A DNA stretch of 64,000 bases, taken from positions 176,843,579 to 176,907,578 of the forward strand of contig NC_133658.1 of assembly GCF_037893015.1 (NCBI RefSeq). The letters are read 5' to 3'. This document shows, in pieces, positions 1 to 10,338 of the stretch. The position numbers and the translations under genes were made by a program. The stretch is from Macrotis lagotis. Its lineage: Eukaryota > Chordata > Mammalia > Peramelemorphia > Peramelidae. The notes beneath the pieces are model-generated. The model made no database searches, was not told the DNA's origin, and worked only from the letters and a program-made list of their open reading frames with translations. Numbering within the stretch: the stretch's first letter is position 1; each line of letters opens with the position of its first letter.

Positions 1-96
1 CCTTTATTATCTGGTACAATATAATTATGGGCTTTTCCATTTAACACACAAGTTAAATCAGATCTTTGTTTTTCTCTTTTCTATTGTTAGCTCTGG

Positions 97-318
97 TGCT
101 CTTCAGTCATTTTCAGTCATGTGCAATTCTTCATGACCCCGTTTTGAGTTCTCTTGGCAAAGAAAAGGTATGCTTTGCCATTTCCTTCTCCAGTTCATTT
201 TACAGATGAAGAAACTAAGGCACAGTGTTCAGCGCTTGCCTAGGTTCTGAGGCTAGACTGAAACTCAGGAAGATGAGTTCCTGACTTGTACTCTATTCGC
301 TGTCACCTCGCTGCCCCC
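97..318 (-). mobile_element. Long marsupial tRNA-derived SINE, antisense
   Basis: Read in reverse this is the longer marsupial SINE: a tRNA-like head (minus-strand start near 318), a middle with the SINE core, and a 3' part with the 'gagctggagaaggaaatggc'-like block. It is diverged by many substitutions and I see no clear target-site duplication, so it is an old copy. Similar copies lie at 10339, 11712 and 37349. Confidence 0.8.
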
Positions 319-322
319 AAAC

Positions 323-2098
323 CTATCAGAAATCAAGGGTCAGACCACTGATCTTGTAATATTCCATTTGATCTAAGTAATTCTTTAATTTGACACTTAT
401 CTTTTTTAAGGTAAGTGTTATTTTTTCACTCTTTATTCAGTATCTGGGCTGGAAATTGGTCTTTGTCCATTAATGTCCAATAGTCCTCAGAAACCTGCCA
501 AAACAAGGCACGTGTATAAAAAAGTTTTGCCCAATCTTAAGTATGAGTTTGACATTGTCCAAATTCTACCAGAGCATGGCTATGGAAAATCCAAGGCATT
601 GACAGCCAAAACAAATATAGCAATAATTTACATTATGTTTATAGTGAATTGTGGGAAATGCCAACTTTTAAATTGTGTGTTGTTTGGGGCCTCTTTTTTT
701 AATTAAGATAAAATCATTTCCCCACGTTACCACACACAAGCTTTTATACTATCCTGTCTTGGGTTGCTTAAACTTCCCAAAGTGTTCTGAATTTAATTAT
801 CATTATCTTCTTACTGAGGCCAACTGATTTTCTGGCCTCATATTTCAGAAAGTTCAACTTAGTATGAACATGAAGTAGTAACTAAACTCATTTAAAATTT
901 TCATTTTATTTTGGACAGAATTCTTGAACATTAACTGAAGATTATCTAGAACTTTTCTACCACATCCACTCTTTCAAGATTGAATTAGGCAGTTCCATTT
1001 TTGCCTAAAAGATGATTGAAAGATTAAACACTGACTAGCAAGAGAATTCCAATGCAGTTCTTGATCCAAGTATTTTTTTTGCCCATTTGGATCTCTTATT
1101 CAGAGTAATACATTGGCCCAATTTCAAGGTTCCTCTGGGGAAAATTTCAGAAGTTTACCATCTGAGCCCCTTCAAAAATATTTCTGAATTGAGGGAATTC
1201 CAGTTTTCTAACTTAAACCTAAAGTTTTATTGTGTATTTTCAGTGGCATAATAATAATATTATTAATGATTAAATTGGTTAATGTTTTTATTATAAGAAC
1301 ATTTTAAAAACTTCAACATCATATCCCCTATATAAATTGACATCAAGAAATCTCCTTTGGTAGTTCTGCCACCATTATTCCCATCTAGGTATAAGTCCAG
1401 ATTTCTGTTAAGTATAATTATATTTTCAGGGTATAATTATATTTTTCCCTAGATTACATCTAATCCTGAAGTTGGAACATTTCAGTTTTATTAATGAAGA
1501 GGCAGTAATTGTACTTAAAATAACCTTTCAATTTGAGCACAAAGCAATATGGCCACTTTTTTATGGACTTTTTACAATTTATCCTGAATATCCTGAATGG
1601 GTGACTCAAAGTTCTCAGTGAATATTGAGATGTATTTTGCTGTAATTGGGGCTAGTTGCATATCTTTCATTCAAATGATATTGATCCTATACCGAGTAAC
1701 TTTAGGAAAAGTGCATTTTAAATGTAAAAGCAGATCAACTTGAGCTATATTCTTTCTAATTTTGATAAAATATTTGTAATGATAAGAAGTTTTATATTTA
1801 CACAACACATTTTGTTTTATTTAATTCTTTTCTGATTTCAGTCACAAGACTTCAAAGGAAAATGTAGTTTCTTGTTCAACTCATAGTTCTTTCTATATAC
1901 CAGACCTAATTTATAGCTTTAGAAAATGAAAGATTAGAAGTTACATCAAATGATAATTATAATAGGCAGAAAAACCTGGGAAGACTTAAACGAAATGATA
2001 AAGTGAAGCAAGCAGAAATGAGAAAAATATATACAATATCAGAAGCATTTTAAAGACAGCTTTCAAAAACCCATCCCTGATCAATTCAATTGCAACCA
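323..2098. other. Unassigned AT-rich sequence
   Basis: I recognise no repeat family or gene here, apart from the direct-repeat copy at 1018-1124 listed separately. A 77-codon open frame at 473-706 has no protein family I recognise; the frame also stays open upstream to about 437, just after an AG. Its coding status is unsupported. Confidence 0.5.
1018..1124 (+). repeat. Copy 1 of an unassigned ~105-bp direct repeat
   Basis: This segment matches 4351-4454 at roughly 90-95 percent by eye. It starts 'gaaagattaaacac' and ends 'ttggcccaattt' in both copies. The flanks on both sides do not match. It has no SINE, L1 or MIR hallmark that I recognise. Confidence 0.85.
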
Positions 2099-2099
2099 T

Positions 2100-2310
2100 G
2101 GCCAGAGCAGATAGACCACTGAACCTGGAGTTAGAAAGACCTGAGTTCAAATCCCACCTCAAGCATTGGCAAGATGGATATCCCTGAGCAAGTCATTTCA
2201 TTTCTGTTTGCCTCAGTGTCCTCAACTATAAAATGAGGATAATAGCAGTGCCTACTTCTAAGGATTGTTTTAAGGACAGTGCCTGGCTCTATAAGTACTT
2301 GTTCTTTTTT
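2100..2310 (+). mobile_element. MIR/THER-type SINE
   Basis: It has the order expected of a CORE-SINE: 'agacctgagttcaaatccc', then 'gagcaagtcatttc', 'cctcagtgtcctcaactataaaatgagg' split by substitutions, then 'aaggattgttttaagga'. No TSD was found. It is an old, near full-length copy. Confidence 0.8.
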
Positions 2311-2962
2311 ACTCTTCTTTGTGAAACATACTAACCTCCTCCTGACAGAATGGAATCAGAATGGGACATGTTTTGGGGAGATGACTAATGTGGCAATATT
2401 TTGCTTAATTATGTATATTTGTTATAAGGGTTTTGGAGAGGAAGAAAAAATATTTAATTATTTTTTAAATTAATTTTTAAAATATTAGAAGCTGCAAAAA
2501 AGTTATTAATCTGCATGATTGGAGGGAGTTTCTATACTAAAAATTCCCACACCAAAGATCACAAATCTGGACCAAAATTTCATTTGGGATGAATAAAGCT
2601 ACATGGTATGAATTTATCTGGTTTTCTTTTTTAAATAAGGTTTTTGACAGTTGGGAAAACAAAAATCTCTTGCTATTTTTTTTATCACTTAAAACATTTT
2701 AAATTGTTCCATATAATTCTAATTATCTACACCCTCCCTTGATTCTCTTTAGAGCTAAGTATTAAATTTAGGATGTGACCAATGAAAACTAATTAGTGCA
2801 AATTGATGACATTGCCTTAATTGGCCAAATTGAATAACTGGTGATTATTTATAAAACTCTCAGAAATTCTAGTCCCATGGGCACTAAAACAGTTCCCTCC
2901 AGAACACTGCTGACAAGTGATCATCCAGCTTCCACTGAGGGATAGCTTATGAGGCAGCCCTT
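2311..2962. other. Unassigned AT-rich sequence
   Basis: I see no gene and no repeat family I can name. Poly(A) and poly(T) runs are common. The last 16 bases are the left TSD of the next SINE. Confidence 0.5.
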
Positions 2963-2978
2963 CCCACTCTTGTAGTTT

Positions 2979-3115
2979 GGGGGGGTGGTATGTTTTTGCA
3001 AGGCAAATGGGGTTAAGTGGCTTGCCTAAGGCCACACAGCTAGGTAATTTGGATTTGAACCCAGGTACTCCTGACTCCAAGGCTGGTGCTTTATCCACTG
3101 CGCCACTTAGCCGCC
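2979..3115 (-). mobile_element. Short tRNA-derived marsupial SINE, antisense
   Basis: The reverse strand carries the full body, from 'ggcggctaagtggcgcagtgg' (A-box region) through a B-box-like 'gggttcaaatcc' to 'ccttgcaaaaac'. It is flanked by a perfect 16-bp TSD, cccactcttgtagttt, at 2963-2978 and 3116-3131. The low divergence and intact TSD mark it as one of the younger insertions. A ~10-bp stretch of the usual 'cacttaataattacc' is missing. Confidence 0.92.
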
Positions 3116-3164
3116 CCCACTCTTGTAGTTTTAATAGGAACAGTTTGTTGTAGTTCCTTTATAT

Positions 3165-3312
3165 TCCTTATATCCCTCTAGGGCCACACAGGACAAATTT
3201 AATTCCTTTTCCAATTACAACCCTACCTGATAATTGTTGAAGAAAGTAATCACATACCTCCTTTGCCTTTCTTTCTCTAGACTAAAACTTCCCTATTCTT
3301 TCTATCTACCTA
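3165..3312 (-). mobile_element. CR1/L3-type LINE fragment, antisense
   Basis: The order of blocks (a 'gccacacaggacaaatttaat' like stretch, then 'ctcctttg', then 'tttctctagactaaa') resembles the antisense 3' region of CR1/L3 LINEs. A similar piece lies at 25210-25480. It is very diverged, and the family is judged by pattern only. Confidence 0.5.
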
Positions 3313-4350
3313 AAACCAGTGGGAAGACACGGATCATAGACCATCAGGCTTCTACTGAGAAATTATTCTTTCTCAGTTATACACAGGCAATCAGTAGCTT
3401 GTAGCCTGAGTAGAAACCTCTCTTCTGGGTCCCCTAGCCACAGTGGTAAACAAGATTCCAAAGGTCAAGCTTCTGTAATGGTAGTTTAGCTTTTAAAATA
3501 AATGGCAGCATTGAGACAGTGAGGTCTGTGTTTAAGCCAGAATTGTTTGAATTCCTCTCCTAGCTCTTTCTTGATGAGCTAGGACAATATTGTTCTGTTG
3601 TGCCTACCATTAAATCATCCTAATTTGGTAAACAGCTGTGAGAAGTGTAGCTGGAAAAACGGGCAGTTACATGACAGTACACTGGAGAAGCTTCGAATAA
3701 ACCCTAAGACTGGAGGGCAATTGAAGCAATCATTCTGTTTTTTGCAGTTTCAAGATGCTTGAAATGCCCCAGTGCTTTCCTACAAATTTAGGCACATTAT
3801 TAGGAATGATTACTGAAAGTGTAAGTCAGACATTCAGTGATCTAAGATTACAGGTTGAAACCACAAGAGGTTTTGATTTATGTAATTGTGGAAGGAGATC
3901 AGACAGGCAGAGATGAACAGCCCCACATGATTCCTATTACTCCTGCCTTCCAAAATTAAATTTATTGCTTTCAATTAATGGAGACAGTTGGCTTTTGTTC
4001 TTCTTTTATATTTCTTTGGCCTCCAAAAGTAACATCTCTAAGTCATATTGACATATACTTTAAATAACCAGTATTGCTAAAGAACAAAATGACAAACTAG
4101 AGCACTGACCTTCTTTAGAATAGCTAGTAATGTCTAGTGAGGGCTGACAATTTTGCAAAAGCAGTAGACTGAGATCCTAACCCTTGAAGCTCCTTGATCT
4201 GCTAATCATTTTTGGCATATTCTAGGTTATTTCTCCTAGTGTCTAATTTATCAAAATATCATTATTATGTAATTTCATAATTATATATTCTATAATTAAT
4301 GACTTTAACTTTTATTTGTAATAAGATTAGTTTTAAAAGATACCCCAAGT
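3313..4350. other. Unassigned sequence, repeat-poor
   Basis: I recognise no interspersed repeat and no convincing coding frame. The part from about 3480 to 4000 is the longest stretch in the first 5 kb without any repeat signature and has few homopolymer runs. That is what a conserved non-coding element can look like, but conservation cannot be judged from one sequence. Confidence 0.45.
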
Positions 4351-4454
4351 GAAAGATTAAACACTAACTAGTAAGAGAATTCCAATGCAGTTCTTGATCC
4401 AAATTTTTTTTCCCATTTGGATCTCTCATCCAGAGTAATACATTGGCCCAATTT
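4351..4454 (+). repeat. Copy 2 of the unassigned ~105-bp direct repeat
   Basis: Partner of 1018-1124, in the same orientation and 3.3 kb away. Differences are a few transitions and a shorter T run with a lost 'g' next to it. The sequence beyond each end differs from that around copy 1. Confidence 0.85.
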
Positions 4455-5019
4455 GGATTAAGAACCTGTAATCCTTGGGGATATGAAAGTATAAGCTTTA
4501 TTCTTAGGCACAAGAATATTCTGATTTAGGAGAATGATACTATTCATTCTTATAGATTTCCCAAAAAGATCTAATGATTTCTGTGTTCTTTTTAGAAAAT
4601 GCTTGCTCAAATGAAATTGTTTTATCTCCTTTTGTATACCTTCTAAATTAAATGGCTTTGAATTACAACATGATATTATTTCTGAAGAATAAAAGTTGAA
4701 TATCACAAAGAGGACAGTGGAGAAACACATGATAGATATGAATGTAACACGTTACAAATAAAGAATTATGTGGGGGGAAATGAGATAAAAGATGTCATCA
4801 GAGAAAGGTAAGACCTCAAAAATGGGACAGTCAAAAGAATAAAGAATAAATTATAGTCTGCATACTCCTTAGGTATCTATACAATACAACAAGAACAAGA
4901 AGATCCCCAGCTTAATGGGTAGAATTTCAGTGGCAGTCTTATGGGAGAACACGGACAAAAGTTTCATGATATACATGCAGTCCTAGATCTGCCTCACTGT
5001 AAGGATAATCACATTACTC
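4455..5019. other. Unassigned sequence
   Basis: No gene or named repeat is seen. A 90-codon reverse frame at 4458-4730 resembles no protein I know. Confidence 0.45.
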
Positions 5020-5085
5020 TACCCACCTTCAGTGCTTGACATGTAATAGGCACATAATATTTGTTGATTGATTTGGTTGACTACC
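5020..5085 (+). mobile_element. L2 LINE 3' end fragment
   Basis: The pattern 'agtgcttgacatgtaatagg' followed by 'tttgttgattgattt' is the usual end of L2 copies ('agtgcctggcacatagtagg...ttgttgattga'). It is a short, old fragment. Confidence 0.6.
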
Positions 5086-5610
5086 CACACTGATGATCAT
5101 ATTTCAGTCTCTTGAAAATACATGTTTATTCCTCAGTTGAAATATGTTCACAGGATATGAACAGGCAGGTTTCAGATGAATAAATTAAAGCTATCTGATC
5201 ATATAAAAATGCTCCAAATCATTATTGATTGAAGAAATGCAAATTAAAACAATCATAAGATACCACCTCACACCTCTCATTTTCTAAGATGGAAAAAAAA
5301 GAAAAATGATCAATGTTGAAGAGGATGTAGAAAAACTGGGACATTAATGCACTGTTGGTGGAGTTATAAACTGATCTAATCATTCTGTAGAACAAACCGG
5401 AGCTATGCCCAAAGAGTAACTAAATTATCATACCCTTTCATCCAGCAATACCAATACTAGGTCTAAATCCCAAAGAAATCATAAAAAACAGGAAAAGTCT
5501 CATTAAAAAAAATTCATAGAAGCTCTTTTTGTAGTGGCAAAGAACTGGAAATTGAAGGGATGGCCATTATTTGGGGAATGGTTAAATGAATTATGAATGT
5601 TATGTAGTAT

Positions 5611-5633
5611 TTATTATTATTATTATTATTATA
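5611..5633 (+). repeat. (ATT)n microsatellite
   Basis: About seven uninterrupted att units lie at the left edge of the SINE that splits the L1. The run may have grown from an AT-rich insertion site or from the SINE tail. Confidence 0.85.
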
Positions 5634-5644
5634 GAGTAGCAATT

Positions 5645-5797
5645 TTTGTTGTTGTTTTTGTTTTTGGCTAGGAGTAGGGTTAAATACCCCAAGGTTATAC
5701 AACTAGGTAATTATTAAGTATCTGAGGCTGGATTTGAACTCCCATCCTCCTAACTCCAGGGCCATTGCTCTGTCCACTGCACCACCTAGCTGCCCCT
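5645..5797 (-). mobile_element. Short tRNA-derived marsupial SINE, antisense, inside L1
   Basis: On the reverse strand the head 'ggggcagctaggtggtgcag' and the body to 'aaaaacaaaaac' can be read. It splits the L1 at 5125-6343. Divergence is higher than in the copies with perfect TSDs and the TSD is not clear because both flanks are AT-rich. Confidence 0.85.
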
Positions 5798-6394
5798 AGA
5801 ATAATAATTCTTAAAGAAATCATGCATGATCAAACTTTAGAGAAACATGGAAAAACTTACATGAACTTATACTGAGTAAAGTGAGCAGAACCTAGTGAAC
5901 ATTGTGCACATTAACAACATTTTGAAATGATCAACAATGATGGATGTTACTCCTCACAGCAGTTCAGAGATCAAGGATAATCCTGAGAGATTTGCTATGG
6001 ACAATGTCTTGCCCCTCCAAAGAAAAAATGATTGAGTCTTAATGCACAGTAAAGCAAACCATGTCCAACTTTTAAAAACTTCTTTTAAGTCTCCCTTATC
6101 TCTCATGGTTCCTCCCCTTAATTCTAATTTCTCTTTCACATGACTAATATGTAAATATTTTAAACAAGACTGCACATGTAGAATTTTTACCAGTCTATTT
6201 GCCACTATGGGGAGTGGAGAGGGAAGGGAGGGTGGTAGGAAAATATGAAATTCATAAATTTGCTAATGGATGAATGTTGAAAAAGTTCATTGCATGTAAT
6301 TGGAAAAATAAAATAAAATTTCAATTAAAAAAGAAAAAAAAGAATTGTATTTGAATGAAAAAGTCCCTAATTTTCTTTCTTTTCTTTTTTTTAA

Positions 6395-6795
6395 CCTGAA
6401 AACCAAATGCACACTTACCCAAAGGACTATTTTATACAGAATCCACACAAAGCAAATGCTCAATACAACGAGACTCTCAAGGCCTTTCTGAAGAACTTTA
6501 GAATCAATTGTGAGACATGGGAGACAGAGACTCAGGACCACACAAGATGGCATGACCATATCAAAGAGGGCATTGTAATCCATGAGCAAAGTAGAATTAT
6601 GGTAGTACAAAGGAAACTGGGAGTTGCACAAACCCAGGTATCTCCATCCCAATGTTCTCCTGGGCTACTTGTGCCTGAGCTTTTGTGTGAACTTAGATTG
6701 TTCTAATTAACCACAGCCAAGCAAACTGTCCCCTGACCATACCTCATGACATATATTGGTCTTCTTCAAAAATGAATGATGAACATCAACAGAAT
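6395..6795 (+). mobile_element. RTE-type LINE 3' end with an open C-terminal frame
   Basis: A 99-codon frame at 6407-6706 is still open. It has the look of the region after the reverse transcriptase in RTE-like LINEs: an 'NYETLKAFLKNF'-like stretch, then 'WETETQDHTRWHDHIKEG', then 'YEQSRIMVVQRK'-like basic residues. Beyond the stop comes a short 3' UTR with 'atggtcttcttc'-like sequence and 'aatgaatgatgaacatcaac', the tail also carried by the RTE-tailed SINEs in this window. The element is severely 5'-truncated. It abuts the L1 poly(A) at 6343. The match is by pattern memory. Confidence 0.6.
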
Positions 6796-6929
6796 TGCTC
6801 TTCCAAATTCCTTTATAGAAAAAAATATTTTAATTAGTAACCATTCAACAATGATCCCATGAAAGAGACTTGATAATAACTCTGTCATTATGATCTGCTT
6901 TGAGAATTATGTGTACTTCAAACAACATA

Positions 6930-7240
6930 GTATAGATAATGATTAGTACCAAAGGAGAGGTAAGGATATTGTGTTCTAGCAACTCAGAGGAAGTGGAGTG
7001 TGATAGGGTAGATGAGCAGAATTTCATAGTCAATAAAGTATCAGGGAGCACCAAGTGTTATAGGATGTGTTCAGATATCAATGAGTAGACCAGTATGGCA
7101 GGAGTGAAAGTTTTGGGTAGGAAGATAGTGGGCCAGGGTGTGACAAACTAAGAAGGCAACAGGAAGCCAGTTGAACTTTTTGAGTAGAGAAGTAGGAGTA
7201 AAAATCATAAGTAATTGTCTTGATGAAAGAAAAAAATCAT
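6930..7240 (+). repeat. Old mid-repetitive element, right-hand part
   Basis: The block 'gcaacaggaagccagttgaa' followed by 'tttttgagtagagaagtagg' corresponds to the distal part of an ancient mammalian repeat whose proximal part ('ccctgccctcaa...') occurs at 12915, 17470, 18735, 24895 and 49625. I recognise the pattern but not with certainty a family name. No coding capacity is evident. Confidence 0.45.
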
Positions 7241-7426
7241 TGTGTAGCAACAAGATAAAATAAGAGACAATTCAAAATAAAAATAAATACCGTTCATCTT
7301 TGCGTAGCTACTTAATTCCTCTACTCAAAACCATACTTCTGTGATCTACCAATGGTAAGCCTAAATAAGACTTGAATCCCAAGATTCCTTTTTACCCTCA
7401 GATGTTCTTTAAATTAAACCATGCTG

Positions 7427-7687
7427 GGGGCGGCTAGGTGGAGCAGTGGATAGAGCACCAGCCCTGGAGTCAGGAATACCTGGGTTCAAATCCAGCCTCA
7501 GACACTGAATAATTACCTAGCTGTGTGGCCTTGGGCAAGCCACTTAACCCCATTTGCCTTGCAAAAGAAAAGAAAAGAAAAGAAAAGAAAAGAAAAGAAA
7601 AGAAAAGAAAAGAAAAGAAAAGAAAAGAAAAGAAAAGAAAAGAAAAGAAAAGGAAAGGAAAGGAAAGGAAAGGAAAGAAAAGAAAAG
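7427..7687 (+). mobile_element. Short marsupial SINE with a long (AAAAG)n tail
   Basis: A full-length body runs from 'ggcggctaggtggagcagtgg' to 'ccatttgccttgc' at about 7563. It is followed by ~120 bp of aaaag units with an inner aaagg block (about 7650-7677). A perfect 16-bp TSD, aaattaaaccatgctg, lies at 7411-7426 and 7688-7703, so the tail expansion is part of the insertion. The open frames over it (poly KRKEK on one strand, FLFFS on the other) are microsatellite artefacts. Confidence 0.95.
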
Positions 7688-7744
7688 AAATTAAACCATG
7701 CTGCCACAGAGGGAAAAACAGGACTGGAATTGAACTAAAATGAA

Positions 7745-7845
7745 TCATAGAATTGTAGGCTGAGATAGGAAAGACCTTTGGATCAATTAGTTCAATTCCC
7801 TCATTTTAAAGCTAAATAAACTGAAACTCAGAAAACTCAAATCAG
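7745..7845 (-). mobile_element. MIR3-like SINE fragment, antisense
   Basis: The stretch from 'catagaattgtaggctgaga' to 'ctgaaactcagaaaactcaa' resembles the antisense MIR3/THER type also found at 24600 and 59100. It is short and diverged. Confidence 0.55.
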
Positions 7846-8064
7846 CCTTTCTCTTGCTCTTCTTATTCCGCTATTTAAGTAACTAAGAGGGCAATGGTGA
7901 AAGACAATCAGATTCCTGAGTTTTCTATTTTCTTTTTCCACCTGTCTTCTTGAAAAATTAATGCTTTCAGCTCTGGGAATCCTTCCTTGGACCCTCATAT
8001 ACTTTTCAACTACAGTTATCTTCTTGCCATTTATCAGTTATGATATTAAAACAAAAATTGATCT

Positions 8065-8305
8065 TGAAGAAAGACTTGGATTTGAATTGATATCCTAGAC
8101 CTGGCATGTATTTATGTGTGATTTGGGTTATATATTACTTAACTTCTCTGACCTTCAGTTTCTAACTTTAGAAATTAGGGAAATAGTATTTTTATTACCT
8201 ATTATACTAATACTTATACTAATTATTATATGGGGTTGTTGTGAGGAAAATGTTTTTCAAATTATTAAGTTTCATATAAATGTGAGCTATTATTTTCACT
8301 CCATC
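8065..8305 (+). mobile_element. MIR/THER-type SINE
   Basis: The order is 'gacttggatttgaattg', 'gtgtgatttgggt', 'cttaacttctctgaccttca', 'ggggttgttgtgagga' and 'catataaatgtgagctatta'. That is a near full-length CORE-SINE, with an AT-rich insertion between the core and the tail. It is old; no TSD was found. Confidence 0.8.
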
Positions 8306-8462
8306 ATATTTCATCTAGGCAAGGTGTTCTTTTTTTATCATTCCCTAACATTCTCTGTTTTTCTGCTTCCTTAGCTATGTTCATATTATTTCGTATACAC
8401 AAAATTGGATACCTCACCACCCTAACTTTCTTTTTTTCCCCTTGAAATCCTACCCATTCTTT

Positions 8463-8616
8463 TTTTCCTAGGGTTTTTCCCCCCAAGGCAAATGGGGTTA
8501 AGTGGCTTGCCCAAGGGCACACAGCTAGGTAATTATTAAGTGACTGAGGTCGGATTTGAATCCAGGTACTCCTGACTCCAGGATGGGTGTCTATCCATTG
8601 CGCCACCTAGCCACCC
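8463..8616 (-). mobile_element. Short tRNA-derived marsupial SINE, antisense
   Basis: The whole body is present on the reverse strand, from 'gggtggctaggtggcgcaat' to 'ccttgggg'. A perfect 18-bp TSD, aaatcctacccattcttt, lies at 8445-8462 and 8617-8634. The head carries an indel in the usual 'gataaagcaccagccct' region. Confidence 0.93.
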
Positions 8617-8804
8617 AAATCCTACCCATTCTTTAAGGTTCTGCTCAAATAACTCTTCCCAATCACAATAACAGAAAGCAATCTTTTCATTGCTTCAATT
8701 CCCATAGCATTTTGTTTGCTCTTCTCCATATGCCACATGTTATTGTGACGTGTGTTCAATAATTATTGTTTTATTAGTTTGGCTCAGTTGTACTAATTTA
8801 AGGT

Positions 8805-8925
8805 GAGTTGAATGGTGTGGTCAAAGAAAGCTGACTTCAAAGTCTGGGAAGACGGGTTCACCTTCCAGTCTGAGGTATACTGACTTGCATGACTCTAAAA
8901 GATATTTAGCCTCAGTTTTTTTTTT
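8805..8925 (+). mobile_element. MIR-type SINE fragment
   Basis: The signatures are 'agtctgggaagacgggttca' and 'ttagcctcag', followed by a T run where the element is cut. It is a weak, old fragment. Confidence 0.5.
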
Positions 8926-9084
8926 TTTTGTCCCATGAGCAAATGTTTAGGCAACTATTATGTTGATTACCAATGTCAATGGCACATATTGGTGAAAATA
9001 TTCAGATAAAGTATAAGAAACACTCTTGATAAAAGTATTAAATTGGATAGTAAATTTTCTATGGAACTATTTAGAATTCATTTA

Positions 9085-9290
9085 CTATTCATAATATTCT
9101 CTAACCATGGAACAGCAGAGAGGGCCTTTGAATCACATAACAACAAAACTAAAGAAGTGTTACGCATAAAGAAACTAAGACCTAGGTATCACACAGCTAG
9201 TTATTGTAAGAACTGGGGTTTGAATCCAAGTCTCCTGCCTGAGTTCCAGTCCAGAATTCTTTTTACCTTGCTTTATTATTTCCATTGTTA
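9085..9290 (-). mobile_element. MIR3-like SINE, antisense
   Basis: Antisense hallmarks are seen in order: 'aaagaaactaagacctaggt', 'cacacagctagttattg', 'gggtttgaatccaagtctcc' and 'ccagtccagaattcttttt'. It is moderately diverged. Confidence 0.7.
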
Positions 9291-9859
9291 ACATGGATAT
9301 TATTCTAATGGAAGAATAAAAAAAAAAAGGAGTAGGAATGTAACCCAGATACCATTGAGGAGTGAATTGAATAAGGGGAAGTGTACATCAGGGAACTCAA
9401 GAATCTTGGGAATAGCAGTGACCCCAAGATTACTAACCCTGCTTTTAGCTCAGGATTTGCAGCCATCATTGAGCTGCAGAGAAATGATCCACTCTTCTTT
9501 CCATAAACAATACTGTTAAGCAACTGCCATCATAGGGCAGTTAAGCCCAAGAGCCCTAGAAGAGGAGGTACTGCCCCAGCCCACTGGTTCTGCTTTTAAC
9601 CAAGTCTTTATAATTAGTATTCTAAACAGCTGGTAGCTTTCTATAAAGGTTTCATCTACTACCTCAGCTTCTACAGCTAAATGAATACCTGAAAAAGAAA
9701 AGTTCTGTAACTTAACTCCTTAGCACTGTCAAATAGTTCAACATCAGAAATGGAGGTGATTATCATTAGAAGTAACATTAAAACATTGCATTGCTTCTTC
9801 ATAGTATTAAGGACCTTGAATTTCCTTATGACTTTCAGCCAAAATGTTGTCTTCCCCAA
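9291..9859. other. Unassigned sequence
   Basis: No gene or named repeat is recognised. Short reverse frames at 9305-9523 and 9677-9859 are not like any known protein. Confidence 0.4.
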
Positions 9860-9960
9860 CAGAATATGTGCTCCTTAAGAGGTGAAACTGTCTGCTTTTC
9901 TACTCATATCTCCAGCATTTGACACACAGAATCACTTAATAAACAATTTTTCATTCATTT
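9860..9960 (+). mobile_element. L2 LINE 3' end
   Basis: The blocks 'gaatatgtgctccttaagag', 'tctccagcatttgacacaca' and 'cacttaataaacaa' are the typical L2 3' UTR end. Related ends lie at 19829, 30330 and 54725. Confidence 0.7.
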
Positions 9961-10338
9961 CTTCAAGATGCTAAGTTTTTGCCTAATCAGTTCCTGCGTT
10001 CTGCTGCTACAAAAATTGGAAAGGGCACATATTCAAGATGGCTGCAGATGGCAACAGTTTATGATTCACTTGGTGCCTAAGGCACCAGAATGATTTGGGA
10101 CAGTCTTGATTTTGGCATAGAAAAATATATTAGGCTAATGTAACCCAGGTCTAAAGCAGTTAAAAATGAACAGGTATCAGTTCTCCTGCATTCTATAAAT
10201 TATTCCATGGCTAGATATTTTTACCATGTTGAATATAGCATAAGGTAAATTTAGTTACTGGAGTCACTGGGGAAGTTAAAAGAAAAATATTATTTGTCCA
10301 TTATAGCTTTTTCAAGTCAAATTTGTAGAAAATCAATG
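9961..10338. other. Unassigned sequence
   Basis: I see nothing I can name between the L2 end and the next SINE. Confidence 0.4.

Larger units (their letters stand above)
5125..6343 (+). mobile_element. 5'-truncated L1, ORF2 C-terminus and 3' UTR
   Basis: The left part encodes the decayed end of L1 ORF2 (the 'gctccaaatcattattgattg', 'caccacct', 'cactgttggtgga' and 'caataccaatactagg' signatures also found at 48530-48780). The right part is a marsupial L1 3' UTR ending 'catgtaattggaaaaataaa' and poly(A) at about 6343. A SINE (5645-5797) interrupts it. Many stops and indels are present. It differs from the 3' end at 49.4 kb, so it belongs to another, older L1 subfamily. An RTE fragment follows directly. 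Confidence 0.85.

Noticed and set aside
2963..3131. Regular direct repeats at SINE edges considered as a CRISPR-like array or att sites
   Set aside because: They are target-site duplications of single SINE insertions in a vertebrate genome.
6287..6652. 121-codon reverse frame
   Set aside because: Spans the join of an L1 poly(A) and the antisense of the RTE fragment; cannot be a gene.
7427..7563. tRNA gene suspected from A-box and B-box like motifs
   Set aside because: These belong to a tRNA-derived SINE. The cloverleaf is not kept, and the same text occurs many times in the window.
7470..7748. Overlapping Phe/Leu-rich and Lys/Arg-rich frames on both strands
   Set aside because: Translation of the AAAAG tail of a SINE.
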